Shown piece after piece: positions 35,701 to 46,939 of a stretch of 64,000 bases of DNA. Position 1 is the first letter of the stretch; every line of letters begins with the position of its first letter. The notes beneath the pieces are model-generated. The model worked only from the letters and a program-made list of their open reading frames with translations. It was not told the DNA's origin and did no database searches. Origin of the DNA: Ignelater luminosus (Eukaryota > Arthropoda > Insecta > Coleoptera > Elateridae). The position numbers and the translations under genes are program-made. The stretch is from contig VTPC01003835.1 of NCBI GenBank assembly GCA_011009095.1, positions 30,818 through 94,817 on the forward strand, given 5' to 3'.

Positions 35701-38700
35701 GTAGGTGTTGATGGTAAGAAATTTTGATTAAAATATAAAAACTAATAAAAAAATATTTTTTTTTGACTTTTATTGAGATCAAAATAAAATTATTTTTCTT
35801 GTTTCTTACATGTCAATGCTTGACGGGAACTTGTAGAACCTCCTGTTTCATTTAAGTCTCATTTTTGGATTTGGCAGAATCCCTAAGATTTGATTACACA
35901 TAACATATGAAACGTCGGAATCTTTCATTTGAAATAGAGAGCAGTTTTTGCCTGCAACGTTGGTTCATCATCCATCATCTCTAAGATTGTGAAAAGTCAA
36001 TTGTTTGGTAATTGGGCCCCTCATGATTTCTTTTAGCTGTGGCTGAGCCACTTGATTTTTGAATACCTCTGTTTGGAGTGTTCAGTATTTTTTGTTCAGG
36101 TGTTAGAAGTCTTTACTCCTCTCTCTCTGCGCCCTCTTCAATATTTATCCCTCGATCGCTTCAGAGTCTCAATCATATTATCCATTGGCGAAGTGTCAGG
36201 GGAGACTTTGAGACTAAGTCTTCCTTATTATTTATTAATTTCACGAAAAAAGAAATTATTACTCAAAAGCTTCCGCCGTAATAAATATTGGGGAATGCAA
36301 TGCTGTATAGCAATATCAGATGTGATGGCTTAAAACCATACTTGAAACTAATTCAGTTTAAGTCTCTCTTATACCCCTAACTACGGTCTTCTAGGATGCA
36401 CATGGGCGCACCCTTGTAACGCACTGAATACGCAGACGAGAGACTAGTCTCTTGCAAATCGCAGGGTATTATATATGTACTTTTTCTGTTTGTTAAAACT
36501 TGAACATGGAAAGAAATATATTTCTGTATTTAATCGAGACATGAGTGAATGTGAATTAATAGATTTTCTGAAAACTGGGCCTTATGCAGTGCAGGTTGTA
36601 TGCTTGATTGATGACAGTAACAAATATCGTTTTAATTTCTTAAATATTGGTATAAAATAGACACATATTTTATTACATTACGAAATAAAATTTGGAAGAC
36701 GTTGGCAATGTAATGAACTAATAATGAAATAAATTAGATAAAAACAATATTAGCACAAGTTAATTAGATATCGCAATAATCCTTTGAGTATTGGTACAGA
36801 ATTAAACAGAAAGATTAAATATAAATACGATTCTCATAGATACACGCTTCTTGATATAAACAATTTTTCTTTAGATCTTTGCAGAGTTATCTAACGAGAT
36901 TAAATCTTGTAATAGTTTGAAAAAATTTAGAAATTTAGTTAAAGAACATATTTTAATCAAGTTTTAATATTTACTCAAGAATTTAAAATATAATTCAATA
37001 GCACATTTGTAAACATAACCTATGTTTTTGATTTTTATGAATTGAAAAAATGAATTATTTTTCTACTTGTTAAAATACTAAGGCCCGGTCTTTCCATCTC
37101 TTAATAAAGTTCCTATTAACTAAAGTTAACTTTTATTTAAAGGGAAGATTAATCTGCTTGTTAACGAAAACTGTCTTTTCATCTATTTTATTTCTACCTT
37201 TAACTAATGGGAAGATACAAGTTTTCCTAATAAGTTGGCATGTCTGTTTCTGACAAAGACGCCCTATTTAGAGTATGTGTTAGAGTGAAATAGCTGTACA
37301 GCCAACTTAACCTAACCTCGCATAACTCAACATACCCAGCATAACCTCGAATTTGTGATAGAAGCGATAGAAGCACCTTTTGAACTGGGGAGCTAAAAAG
37401 TGTTATTGTGTAATAAATTTATTTAATATAAAAGCTGAAATGGGTGATAATAAGGTAAGTACTAAAATTGAATAATGAATTCATACATCAAATGACAAAT
37501 GTATAATTAGCCTACTTTGTATGTCTATGATACAAATTTTTTTTTCACATTCTTGCCAAACTTTACTATGGCAAGAACAACAGTGTGTTTAACAAAATTT
37601 GTTTTTGTAGAGTGTAAATCCACAAAAACGAAAACGTTCCAAAAATTTTACGGAACTGGAAATACGTTTTCTAATCGATGTTGTTATAAAGTACATCAAC
37701 ATTGTTGAAAATAAAACCACCGACGCAACGATTTGGAAAGGAAAAAACCAAAGCCTGGGAACAAATTGCTGAAGAATTTCGTGCCTCAACTGGTAATGAA
37801 CATACTGCTGTTGTGCTGAGAAATAAATATGATGGCATTCAACAGTTATTGAAATCGAAACGTTCCAAAAACAAATTGGAAATATTCAAAACAGGTGGTG
37901 GTTCTGTGGAGGTGCAGCAGTTAACAGATTAGGAAGAAAAGTTGGAAGGATATATTTCGCTGAATGTACATGGCCTTCCAACCACCTGTGATTCAGATGA
38001 GATGTTAATATCGATTGATTCGGAAGAGATAATAAGTTAGTTTGTAACATTAATTTTGTACACTTTTTAATAATGCTTGTGTATCCAGGAAATAATAATA
38101 TTGTTACTATCGACACCCCATCTACAAGTAAAGAACGACATGTAGAATTACAAACTAGTAATTTGGGGACTGTTGTAGCCGACTTTGTTGTTGATTCAAA
38201 CAACTTGCACCCTCGTTGCTCCTGAGAGTCTAGAAACATCACAAGTAGTTGATGAAAATGAAAAAGAGGTGAGTTGAAGAACTAAAATATGATTAGATTT
38301 TAGAAAGTTTTATTTCAGAGAGATTGTGATGAAAAAAAAATGGACTGGTTGGACACCAAGGCTATTAAAACAAAAAAAAACATAAAACATTATTGGTGAA
38401 TAAAAAAAATATAACCAAAGAAACTTTAGATGCGAAATTGGATGCCGTAGTAGGAAGCCGTGAAGAGTTAATAAAACTTCAAACAAAAGCTGCTGAAAAA
38501 GAAGTTGAAATTAGAAAATTACAACTGGACTCCCAACTGAAATTTGAACAGAAAGAGCAGGAACTTAAATTAGAATTGCTCAATTTGAAAATAGCCAAAG
38601 AAAATTAGCTATTAAGTTATTACAAAAACAAATTGACAAAATATAATATTGCACTTTTATTTATTATAAAAAATTTACAACTTTTTTCTATTGTGAAATT

Positions 38701-41700
38701 GTTTATTATTTGACATTTATAGTGTATAGTAAAATAAGTATTATATTTATCAATAAAAAAATTATTCATAAGTTGTTATTAGCCAATAAGCCTTCAAAGT
38801 AGTTTATCATTTCCTGTCTAGCAATATGACCTGCTCCATCAGCTAGTTCTCTTACATTAGCATTAACATTTATGTTATTCTCAATTTCTTCCTCGAGTTC
38901 ATTTGGCAGCTGGTCTCTATTTCTGCATGCCAAATTGTGTAATACAGCTGCAGCCACAATAGTATGTTGTGTTAATGGTAGTTTTGTTCGAATGCCACAG
39001 GATGAAATTGGAAACCTTTTCCATATACCAAATGTCCTTTCAATAATGTTGCGTGTTCTTATTTGTGATTCATTATATAGTTGTTGTGGATTTTCTAATG
39101 GAGTTAAAAGGTATGGCTTAAGAGGATATCCACTGTCGCCAAGTAAAATCATATTTCTAAATTGCCCTGTCTCACAATGCATCATTGCAGAACTGTTGTT
39201 AAAAATGTAGCTATCATGGGCTGCACCAGGCCATCTTACTATTGTGTCATTGATTGTATTATTTGCATTACATATGACTTGCACATTCAAGGAAAAAAAA
39301 CCTTTACGATTTCTGAAGTTTTCAGCAATGTTTCTACCTACAAAAATCTCTTACATTTATCTTTTATCCTTAAAATAAAACATGCATCTTACCTGGTGAT
39401 TGCATTTTAATATGGGTACAATCAATTGCACCAAGAACTCGAGGAAATCTGGCAATCCTATAAAACCCTAATGCTGTATTTTGCTGTTCCTCATATGTTC
39501 TTGGCAATTGAATATAGTTAAGACGTAATTTGGCAATACTCATTATTACTCTTTGGACAATTTTGCCAAATGTAGATTTATGGATTCCTCCAAAGTCTGC
39601 TATAGTAATATAAAAGCTTCCTGTAGCCAGATATCGGAGCGTTAATAATAATTGCTGCAGAGGTGGTATAGGCTCATTCCTAACATAAAATTATATATAA
39701 TTTGTGACAATAAATCACAGAATCAGGAATGTTTTTACCTGTTAGTACGATGCACAAGATTCTCTTCAATTTCAGTAAGCAGCATTTCCACACTGTTTTT
39801 TGATAGACGAAATCGTCATAAGAATTCTTGATCATCCCAAGAATTCATTCATATTGTCAAATCGCGGTCTCACTGTGTATACTTTTCTTTCTCGATTAAC
39901 TATATCAACAATATCAATCAAATCATGGTCTATTACATTCAAATCCTCAAAGATATCCATTTTACAATTTGCCTTTGTTGAATCCCTGCCCCAAAGTTAG
40001 GTTAGAATCTTCTTGGTAAAGTGTTAAAGGGTACTTCAGCTGGACCATAACTTAAAGTTCACATTAAGCTACTTATAGCATTTAAGTTAATGAGAGGTGA
40101 AAAGATAGATTTTTAAGTTAAAGGGAAGAATAAGTTACTGGTTAGTTTAAAAGGAGGTGAAAAGACCAGCCCTAAAGCAAAATAGAGAGTAGTTCTCAAA
40201 AGAACTGTTTTCTATGTGGAAATTATAAAATAATCACAAAACAAACCAAATACAAGCGCAAATAACGAATGAACACAAAATTTGCACGAACGCCTGTGGA
40301 GTAAGTTAACATGCCCTGGGTTAAAATAGACAGCCTGGATGATTTTAGGTCTACTGCATAGGGATACCATAGTGGCTCTTTAGATTTTAATTAAACGCTA
40401 TCTAGATTTTGAATTTAGATTTTAAAGCATCTGAATAGAGTATAACTGGCTAATGACCATCTCGTGTTCTCAACTGACAATTCTTTTACTCTCAATTTCT
40501 CTTACACGGTCTCTGATACACATAACCAAAATGCTCTTTTTTTTCTCAAGCAACAGTGTTATAAACCTAAAAAATTTATTTTGCATCAACTATACATGAT
40601 TATTGCAGGAATGCATGCATGTGTACTTTTCAGTCAGAACTCAACTTGCTCTAAGTATAAACTTGAAGGTTTCCAGATGCAGTGTCTTTATCCACAGACT
40701 TCACTCGTGGACAGGGCAGTAAGGGCCAATAATCTTTTCTGGACAGCTCTGCTCTCTTTACCACATTAAACTTTGTGACAGTCATATGTCAAAATTTAAG
40801 AATCATTTCTGCTATCTAGAAACCACTTTAGGCTAATAGAGTCTAGTTTTAACACTATCATTCTGTATTCTTAAATAAAAGATTTCTTATTAGATTTTAT
40901 TATAAAAATTTGATAGTAAACTAACCTTCAAAATAATCATTACAACGGTTGCAATGATTTTTATATAATACAAATTGTTATTTATTATTGATTAATAAAT
41001 TGACTGATTAACATACAATTTCTTGTAGGCATCAAAAAATGGTAATAACAAAGAAGCCCTCAAAGATGACATGGAGGAAGCTGACATTAAAGTGGAACAG
41101 CACAGAGATGCCTTGGCCGCCGAAATGTTTAATCTATTAAGAAAAGAATCGGAATTAGCACAATACATGTTGCAATTATTGAAATTACAGAGAGCTTACC
41201 ATGAAAGTGCCTTAAAAAATTTAGAAAAAGTTATTCCAGCATTAGAACAAAAAATTGGTAATAATCAACATGAAGATATCTTTTTAGATTAAATTAGATA
41301 TTTTAACATTTCCTTTTCAATTTTTAGGTGACAGTTCAGTGAAAGCAGTATTTGGTTTAAGTTTAGAAGAACACCTTCGGGTTACTTATAGAAAAATTGC
41401 ATTTCCTTTAGAAGTATGTGTATGTGCACTCACAGAATTGGGTATGCTTGAAGAAGGTTTATTTAGAGTTGTTGGAGGTAGATTCTTGTTATTATTTAAA
41501 TTTAATATATCTCACTATGATTTTTCCAGGTGCTTCAAGGGTGAAAAGATTAAAGCTTGCCATAGATTCTGGATGCTTTTCACTTCCTTTACTACCAGAA
41601 TATTTAGATGTACATGTTCTTGCTAGTACATTAAAATGTTATCTTCGTGAGCTTCCTGAACCATTATTAACTTACACCTTATATAATGAATGGATGGATG

Positions 41701-43715
41701 CGATGCGACATCCAGAAGATCAGAGGTTGAAGGTGGTGCAAGAAATTTTAAAGAAGCTTCCAGAAGCAAATAAAGATAATCTAACGTATTTAATACAGTT
41801 CTTTGCCAAATTATCAAAAAATCCAGAAAACAAAATGAGTGCATCAAATATAGCCATTGTTATTTCTCCTAATTTGCTGTGGAACCAAAATAAAGAGATG
41901 GATATGCACATGGTGAATTGTGCCACCACAAATATGCTTGTTGAATTGTTTGTTAACAATGCCGACGTATTATTTCCTGACAGCGTTAATTCTTACTTGA
42001 CAATCTCAACTTCAGAACTGTTTGCCGAAGAACCAGAATTTACAAGACCCGTCTTGTCAAATGTTAAATTAATCAGTCACGACGGACACGATTTCATTTC
42101 GCCACCTTATCAAGCCGATAACATTTCTCAAGCAGATACAGCAAGTCCTAGACCACAAATTAGAAGAAAAGCAAAATTAGCTCCTCCAGTGCCTCCTCTA
42201 CCTACTAACAAAAATGATGTAGATTTTACAAGCGATCGTGTAAATGTGCCTCCATCGTATCCATCAGGAAGCACAACTTTGAATCGGTCACATAAACCAA
42301 AAGCAACACAAGATGTTAAACCTAAAATAATGGTAAATATTAATTACTTAAGTGTAATAAACTTGCTAAATTCAGTAAAATAGCATTATGCATGGGTTAT
42401 CTTTCCAGCAGTTGCGCCTCACTCTAGTTATAACAAATAGAAACTAAAATGCAATTTTATCTAACTCAAGACAATTGCGATTGCCTTGGGATGTATTTAT
42501 GGGTATTATTATAAAAGAATATTATGGCTATACCTACAAGTTTTATTTATATTCAATTTTTTTTATATTTGAATGTATTAACTTTCAAAAACATCGTTTC
42601 TTGTTTAGAATGCAGAGGATGCTTCTCCTAGTCCAAGACGGCAAAGCCTAATCATTGAGCCTCCGAGTGCACAAACCACAATTGAATCAGTGAACATAAC
42701 ACAAACTCAATCAAATAATAATGATACACCAAAGGCAGCTCTAGTCAATTTAGATGATACAAAAACAGCTGAAATTACTTATGTCTCGCAACCGGCTGCC
42801 AGCATACAAATATCAAAAGCAAAACCAATCCAACAAATAGCAGCACAAACAGTTAATGTGGATAAAATCATCATAACGTCAAACAATTTGCATTCAAAAC
42901 CGAATAATAGTAATCAGCAATACGTAGAGAACAAATTAATTAATAAACCAGTAGCGGCTCCTCGTACTAGTATATCCTGTGATAAACCACCTTTGGATAC
43001 TAAAAAGACCGATAACATTATGAGTAAATCACTAAATTCAATGGAGATTGATGGAGAATGTGTACAAATACGTAGACAATCTAATGATAACCTTAATGAA
43101 CGTCCTACTAAGCCAGTTGTTCCTGTGAGACCTGCATCTTTGAAAGCTGCACCGAGAAATGTTGCTGAAAGTATAGATCCTACTTTACAAAGAACACAGT
43201 GTTCAGTATACAGTGTGGCATATAAACAACAACCCAGTTATGTTAATATACAAAACAAGAATTCTGCCAATGAAAAATTCCAAGCAGGTCACGACATGCA
43301 AATGGCAGAAAAAGAAAGATTCTTAGGTCATCACCTAACAGAGAAGATGCCTCCAAGGCCGTCTCTTGAAAACAAATGTGGAGACGTTAATTTTAATAAT
43401 TATCCAGATAGTGTTAGAACACGAACGTCATCTGTTGGAAGCAACAACAGGCCAGAAGTTCCACCAAAGGCCGGGCTGATCAAATCTACAGAGAAATTAA
43501 ACACAGATACAGTAGAGAAAGTTAATGGAAATACAAGAACTAGTCATACACGCACACAATCGGATGGAAATATCGTAGATGCAGGAACCCCGATAACCAG
43601 TCTACTTCAGACGCCGCCGTCGCCACGCAGTCTAAATAAACCCACACAACCCCCACCCCCACCACCGATTGGTATTAATAGACCTAAGCCCGAAACGGAT
43701 AGTACTGATTTATAA
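29740..43715 (+). CDS. RhoGAP92B: BAR-RhoGAP protein of the Nadrin/RICH (RhoGAP92B) type
   Basis: Coding exons: 29740-29792, 30403-30544, 30606-30884, 41029-41257, 41328-41477, 41530-42332, 42609-43715. All introns are GT-AG and phases match, giving 920 residues. Residues 1-235 form an N-BAR domain that binds and bends membranes (start MKKQFFRVKQLADQTFLK, as in ARHGAP17/44). Residues about 245-440 are a RhoGAP domain that speeds GTP hydrolysis on Rho-family GTPases: arginine finger Arg281 (EEGLFRVVGG), KRLK near 290, Asn391, and PNLLW with Asn399. The tail (440-920) is disordered and rich in PxxP sites (LAPPVPPLP, KPVVPVRP, a run of six prolines). It ends in STDL, a class I PDZ-ligand form. 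The ATG at 29740 is the first in frame (TGA two codons before) with A at -3. The symbol follows fly nomenclature by similarity. Confidence 0.93.
30885..33058. other. RhoGAP intron 3, first part
   Basis: Intron 3 runs from 30885 to 41028 (10.1 kb). This first 2.2 kb is plain AT-rich intronic sequence without recognisable exons or elements; short hydrophobic frames such as 32199-32414 are chance. Confidence 0.6.
33078..33262 (+). mobile_element. short Tc1/mariner-like remnant
   Basis: TATAGGGTTGCTAAAAAGTA at the left and GGATCACCCTGTATA at the right resemble the two ends of a TA-inserting DNA transposon, about 185 bp apart. They match each other only loosely, so this is an old internally deleted copy, or two unrelated ends. 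Confidence 0.3.
33388..34480 (-). pseudogene. mariner transposase pseudogene
   Basis: Read on the minus strand, the order is FRAMIYYDFRRGLSQQQC (about 34410), NRGRRSLTNELKK, VVVPENINTMCQLIMQDRYA (about 34200), ILHEHLVVKKICLRWIPHNL (WVPHEL-type motif), WVFQDEPNP (about 33930), then TVPLEDCRTINSEWYTTICL. The block with the second and third catalytic aspartates reads IIHHDNASSHTS and YSPDLAPNDFFLF (about 33600-33720). The parts fall in different frames with an early stop (TTTYH then stop), and the first Asp region is degraded. It is a different mariner lineage from the intact 19-kb copy. Clear TIRs were not found. It lies in RhoGAP intron 3, antisense to the gene. Confidence 0.9.
34600..35540 (+). 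pseudogene. Tc1-like transposase pseudogene
   Basis: Plus-strand fragments in order: VRFVKYWIQRYKDTKMVDDL (about 34760), EDNMIIRLFKNKSHISL, RDWSDVVFSDEAGFCERVT (first catalytic Asp, about 35080-35125), TVKHPVKVHVWGG, LQENNDLKHRS (second Asp context), and PDVNPIENVWGFMKIRLQEK (DDE third position, about 35440-35500). They are split by stops, frameshifts and a long G run near 35210. TIRs were not identified. It lies in RhoGAP intron 3. Confidence 0.85.
35584..35730. repeat. 147-bp near-perfect hairpin (MITE-like)
   Basis: TAATCAAAATTT at the left end is mirrored by AAATTTTGATTA at the right. In between, about 65-base arms pair with few mismatches (CAGCACCTATACCG with CGGTGTAGGTGTTG; GGATTGCTC with GAGCAATCC), leaving a loop of some 16 bases. 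Inside a transcribed intron, the RNA would fold into a long stem. It may be a MITE. Confidence 0.75.
35731..37078. other. RhoGAP intron 3, middle part
   Basis: Intronic sequence between the hairpin and the Harbinger insertion. A slightly GC-richer piece at 36040-36460 contains short open frames and the palindrome GAGACTAGTCTC near 36445, but nothing recognisable. Confidence 0.5.
37440..38608 (+). pseudogene. Harbinger Myb/SANT-like accessory gene, frameshifted
   Basis: A five-codon first exon (MGDNK, 37440-37454, GTAAGT donor) joins an exon after the TTTTTGTAG acceptor near 37610. That exon reads RSKNFTELEIRFLIDVVIKY, a Myb/SANT-like start, but slips frame near 37735. The other frame then continues KTKAWEQIAEEFRASTGNEH and VLRNKYDGIQQLL (37740-37930). 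A 71-codon coiled-coil-like C-terminal frame follows at 38393-38608 (KLQTKAAEKEVEIRKLQ). In Harbinger elements this protein helps the transposase enter the nucleus and bind the ends. The frameshift and an in-frame stop at 37930 suggest loss of function, unless splicing avoids them. Confidence 0.75.
38766..39960 (-). pseudogene. Harbinger (HARBI1-like) DDE transposase, nearly intact
   Basis: Minus-strand exons: 39960 down to about 39739 (start MDIFEDLNVIDHD); about 39679-39393 (RNEPIPPLQQLLLTLRYLAT ... RVLGAIDCTHIKMQSP); and about 39340-38766, joined by GTAAGA...TTTTTGTAG (GRNIAENFRNRKGFFSLNVQ ... GAAHDSYIF ... LLGDSGYPLKPYLLTP ... RNIIERTFGIWKRF). The catalytic Asp-Asp-Glu are in AIDCTH, GDSGYP and ERTFG. 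Exons 2 and 3 are clean; exon 1 has a one-base shift after NEFLG and a TGA after DDQEFL. This is therefore a recently disabled copy. It cuts and pastes the element at TAA/TWA sites. Confidence 0.88.
40176..41028. other. RhoGAP intron 3, last part
   Basis: AT-rich intronic sequence ending at the TTTCTTGTAG acceptor of exon 4. A 101-codon frame at 40464-40769 has no domain and no splice context. Confidence 0.55.
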
Positions 43716-44870
43716 ATAATATAAAGAAACGTGCTCATTTTAACAGAGTTAAATGCAATTTCTCTAGTGAGTTTGGTGATTATTAATTTAAGATTTCATT
43801 AATAATTATTAATATTGATATAACAGATATTTAGTTTACGATTTAAAAATAAGTTGACTGAAAGTAGAAATTTTTAAATACTGTTTTTTCTGTGTTAAGT
43901 TTCAGATTAATTGATCGTAGGAAATTTCTTTATGGGTGCTATAAGAATTATATAAAAAGAAATGTTTTATAATACTGCAAGTACAATTAATTGATGAATA
44001 GTTGTTGTTTAGAGTAGTAAACAGATAGAAAAAGAATATGTCATGTGTATTGTGCAGAGTATTCAAGAGAATAGAAATTTAATTTGTGTATTATCTATGA
44101 TTACGATGAAGAAGTTTAAGATATTATTGACTCTAGGTACAGGCTTTTGACCACCTCCCTTTCTCTGATTTCTTTGTCTTGTAATTCAAATTAAAAAACT
44201 TTAAATAATGATTATTAATTTGTCAACAAGAATTTTTATGTATTATCTCCCTACATGTCCACCTAGTGTAGTGTGTGTTGGTGAATATGGTGGAGCATAG
44301 AACTGTGCAATATTCAAAATTGAATTCTGAATATGGATAACAATATTTACTTCGATATTATCAATGTATATTGATATTTGGATTGACATTTGATTAATTC
44401 CACCATAACAGCAATGACAATGATAGTATCAATATGTAATGGTATCAATATTTAATAACATCGATAATACTGATACATCAATATATTGCTTTGATGAAAT
44501 ATCATTGTTATATCGAAAAATAATCACAGTCCTAGCAAGGAACACCATTTTGTTGAAATATCTGTATGAATATAAATCAAGTAATGATGTCCATGTAGGA
44601 ACTCGTATAGAATCTCTAAATTATGTTTTATTGTTATTTAAAATGAACTACTTCTGCTAGTTTGGAAGATAAAACTATAATTTGGTGTTGATTTATTGTT
44701 TAACTTACAAGGTCATATTCAAAATGAAAAAATTTGAGAATCTTGATACGTTTATCATGCAGTGTAACTTTGAATGAATGATGAATTGCATCAATTTTCA
44801 GATGTGATAATTGTATTATTCGTGTTCTTTATTTTAATTTATTCTTGATGCATAATTGACAAAAAATAAA
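43716..44870 (+). terminator. RhoGAP 3' untranslated region and poly(A) signal
   Basis: The first canonical AATAAA after the stop codon is at 44865-44870. The intervening 1.15 kb is AT-rich with no gene. Around 44300-44480 there is a cluster of TATCAAT / ATTGATA-like words. Other AATAAA sites further on (for example near 46170) could serve as distal ends. Confidence 0.45.
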
Positions 44871-46899
44871 ACAGTAAGCAAATTACCTATTATTCGAAAA
44901 ATAACTACAACCATTTTAGGTTATAATCTTGCTTGCATTCCTTTACTGCACTTTTTTATTCCATGGTAGCTATTCATTTCACTCCACTCCCTCTAAAAAT
45001 ATAATTCTTGAACATAGCATGTAAAGTATTGTGAAACATCTACCCATTTTTCTCGATTCGTTCATGTTAACTTTTCTTTTTCTATCTGTTTACAAGGTAA
45101 TACTAATTACATTTATATAAAGGAAAGATTGTATGTAAGAATTATAATTTTTATTTCTGTTTTTCTTTTTAACATATACATCAAGTGTAAATCATTCTTT
45201 TTTTATTTTGCCTTTAAAACTTTGCAACATAACCTTAAAATCTGCAATTGGGTTGTCGAACTTGCATGACAAAAATGGTTGCTGGAGGACGCACAAAACA
45301 TTAAATTGCATGATTGTTAATAAGCTAAATATTTGCTTATTTTTTCTGCAGTCTGGTGGTAGAAGTATTTAAAACCGACTTGATAAAAACGAATTTAACA
45401 CAAATCCCTGCAAATGATAAAAATATATCTTATCTATTAGCACAGCAAAATACAAGAATTTTACTGAAAAACCACCTGGCACTTTTCCTGATTGACAAAA
45501 CAACAACTTACAATGTTTGTCATCCAGTCTGCGCCTGACATTTCATTCGACAACCTAATAAAAAGAAAACTACACTACCTATAAAAGTACATTTTACACC
45601 TGATGTATACAAATCAGATAAATTTGTACCACAAACAATGTTGCCAATTATAATCTACAATAATTATGTGATGGCAATCACAGTTACATATATTACGGTT
45701 ATACATCACTTTTACGATTAAGAATGTTGTTCATCTGCACCACTTATTCCTGATTCTTTTATTAATTCTAAAGCACCTTGTTATTTTACTAATTAACAAG
45801 AAAACAGAATAGAGACTTGAAGTTTGTTAGCTGTTGAAAGCAATGAGTAATAACGGTGATGATGTAGCTAAGCTACTCTTGTTAAATTAAAAAAAAGTTA
45901 AAAATAGGTATATTACTAGTAGGTACTTTTTAAAATCGTTTGATTTTATTTTTCATCTTACTTCTGCTTAAGCTGTCTTTACTAGTAGTAGAGTATTATA
46001 ATACAAATATTTAAAAGAAGTTTGCTTTAAATAAAATAAACCATCAAGTGGTCTTCCGAGCTTGTTGCATTATTACGAGATGCAGTTTTATCTGCCTAAA
46101 AGATTGCACATACGACACGATTGTGAAGAAGATAAATGTATGCAAAAGTAATAGTATAGTGATAATTAATAAAGAAAGGGCAAGCTAATTAATATAGTGG
46201 AACAGTTGTTTATTGCACATTTTTATAAAATGTTTGCGTGTACTTGATATATGAATTGGAGCTAATCTATAAAACGTAAAATCAGAAAAAAAAGTTAAAG
46301 AAAACTCTTTTTGATCTAATTAATTATTGAATATAGTTAAATTATAGCTCTGTTCGCAATAAAATAGTTCCATATTCAGTGATTTCATTATTTATTATTA
46401 AACATTTGCTTTTATTTGAATGCATTTATTAATACCAAAATATTAATAAAAAGATTTAAAGATTGTTTTAGTTTGTCGTCAAGATTTATTTTGTAAAAAC
46501 CCAATAAATTGAAAAATGTTATTTAATTTGTGTACTTATTTCTGATTTCCATGTTGTTTGTTGACTTTTTCTTTTATTTCAGCCGATCATACCTATGTTG
46601 CCCTTTCCCTATATTTTTCTTTCCTCCTTTATTCTTACCTTCCTTCTTTTATTATGTTTTCTTCCTGTACCACTCTTTCTCATTATGACTTTTTATGAAT
46701 CTTTATAGAGATTTTGATCCATTAAGATCATCAAACCATGAGATTTAGAAATACCAGATCTTGTTTTAAAGTCTTTGTACATTTGTTTGGCAATACCTAT
46801 GTGACTTGCAAACACCACATTTGGTATTGAGTTTATATTTAGATACAGGCAATACATCAAAACACCTTCAGGATCATCTTTTTTCATTCTTAATACTGG
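44871..46899. other. AT-rich intergenic stretch
   Basis: No convincing gene. A pyrimidine-rich tract lies at about 46590-46685. Short open frames (45356-45538 plus, 46693-46887 minus) show no domain; the second may belong to the start of the decayed element that follows. Confidence 0.4.
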
Positions 46900-46939
46900 T
46901 TCAAGCTGTCATTTCAAGGTGGAAGATGCTACCGAGATA

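Larger units (their letters stand above)
37082..40172. mobile_element. complete PIF/Harbinger transposon (3,091 bp)
   Basis: The ends GGCCCGGTCTTTCCATCTC (left) and, inverted, GGGCTGGTCTTTTCACCTC (right) are imperfect TIRs. TAA lies on both sides (37079-37081 and 40173-40175), the three-base target duplication typical of the superfamily. A second copy of the TCTTTTCATCT / GAGGTGAAAAGA motif lies inside each end (37171-37185 and 40091-40107). The two hallmark genes converge inside: a Myb/SANT-like gene on plus and a DDE transposase on minus. Both carry small disruptions. The element sits in RhoGAP intron 3. Confidence 0.93.

Noticed and set aside
39162..39410. Plus-strand frames of 82-112 codons inside the Harbinger element
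   Set aside because: They are antisense shadows of the DDE transposase exons.
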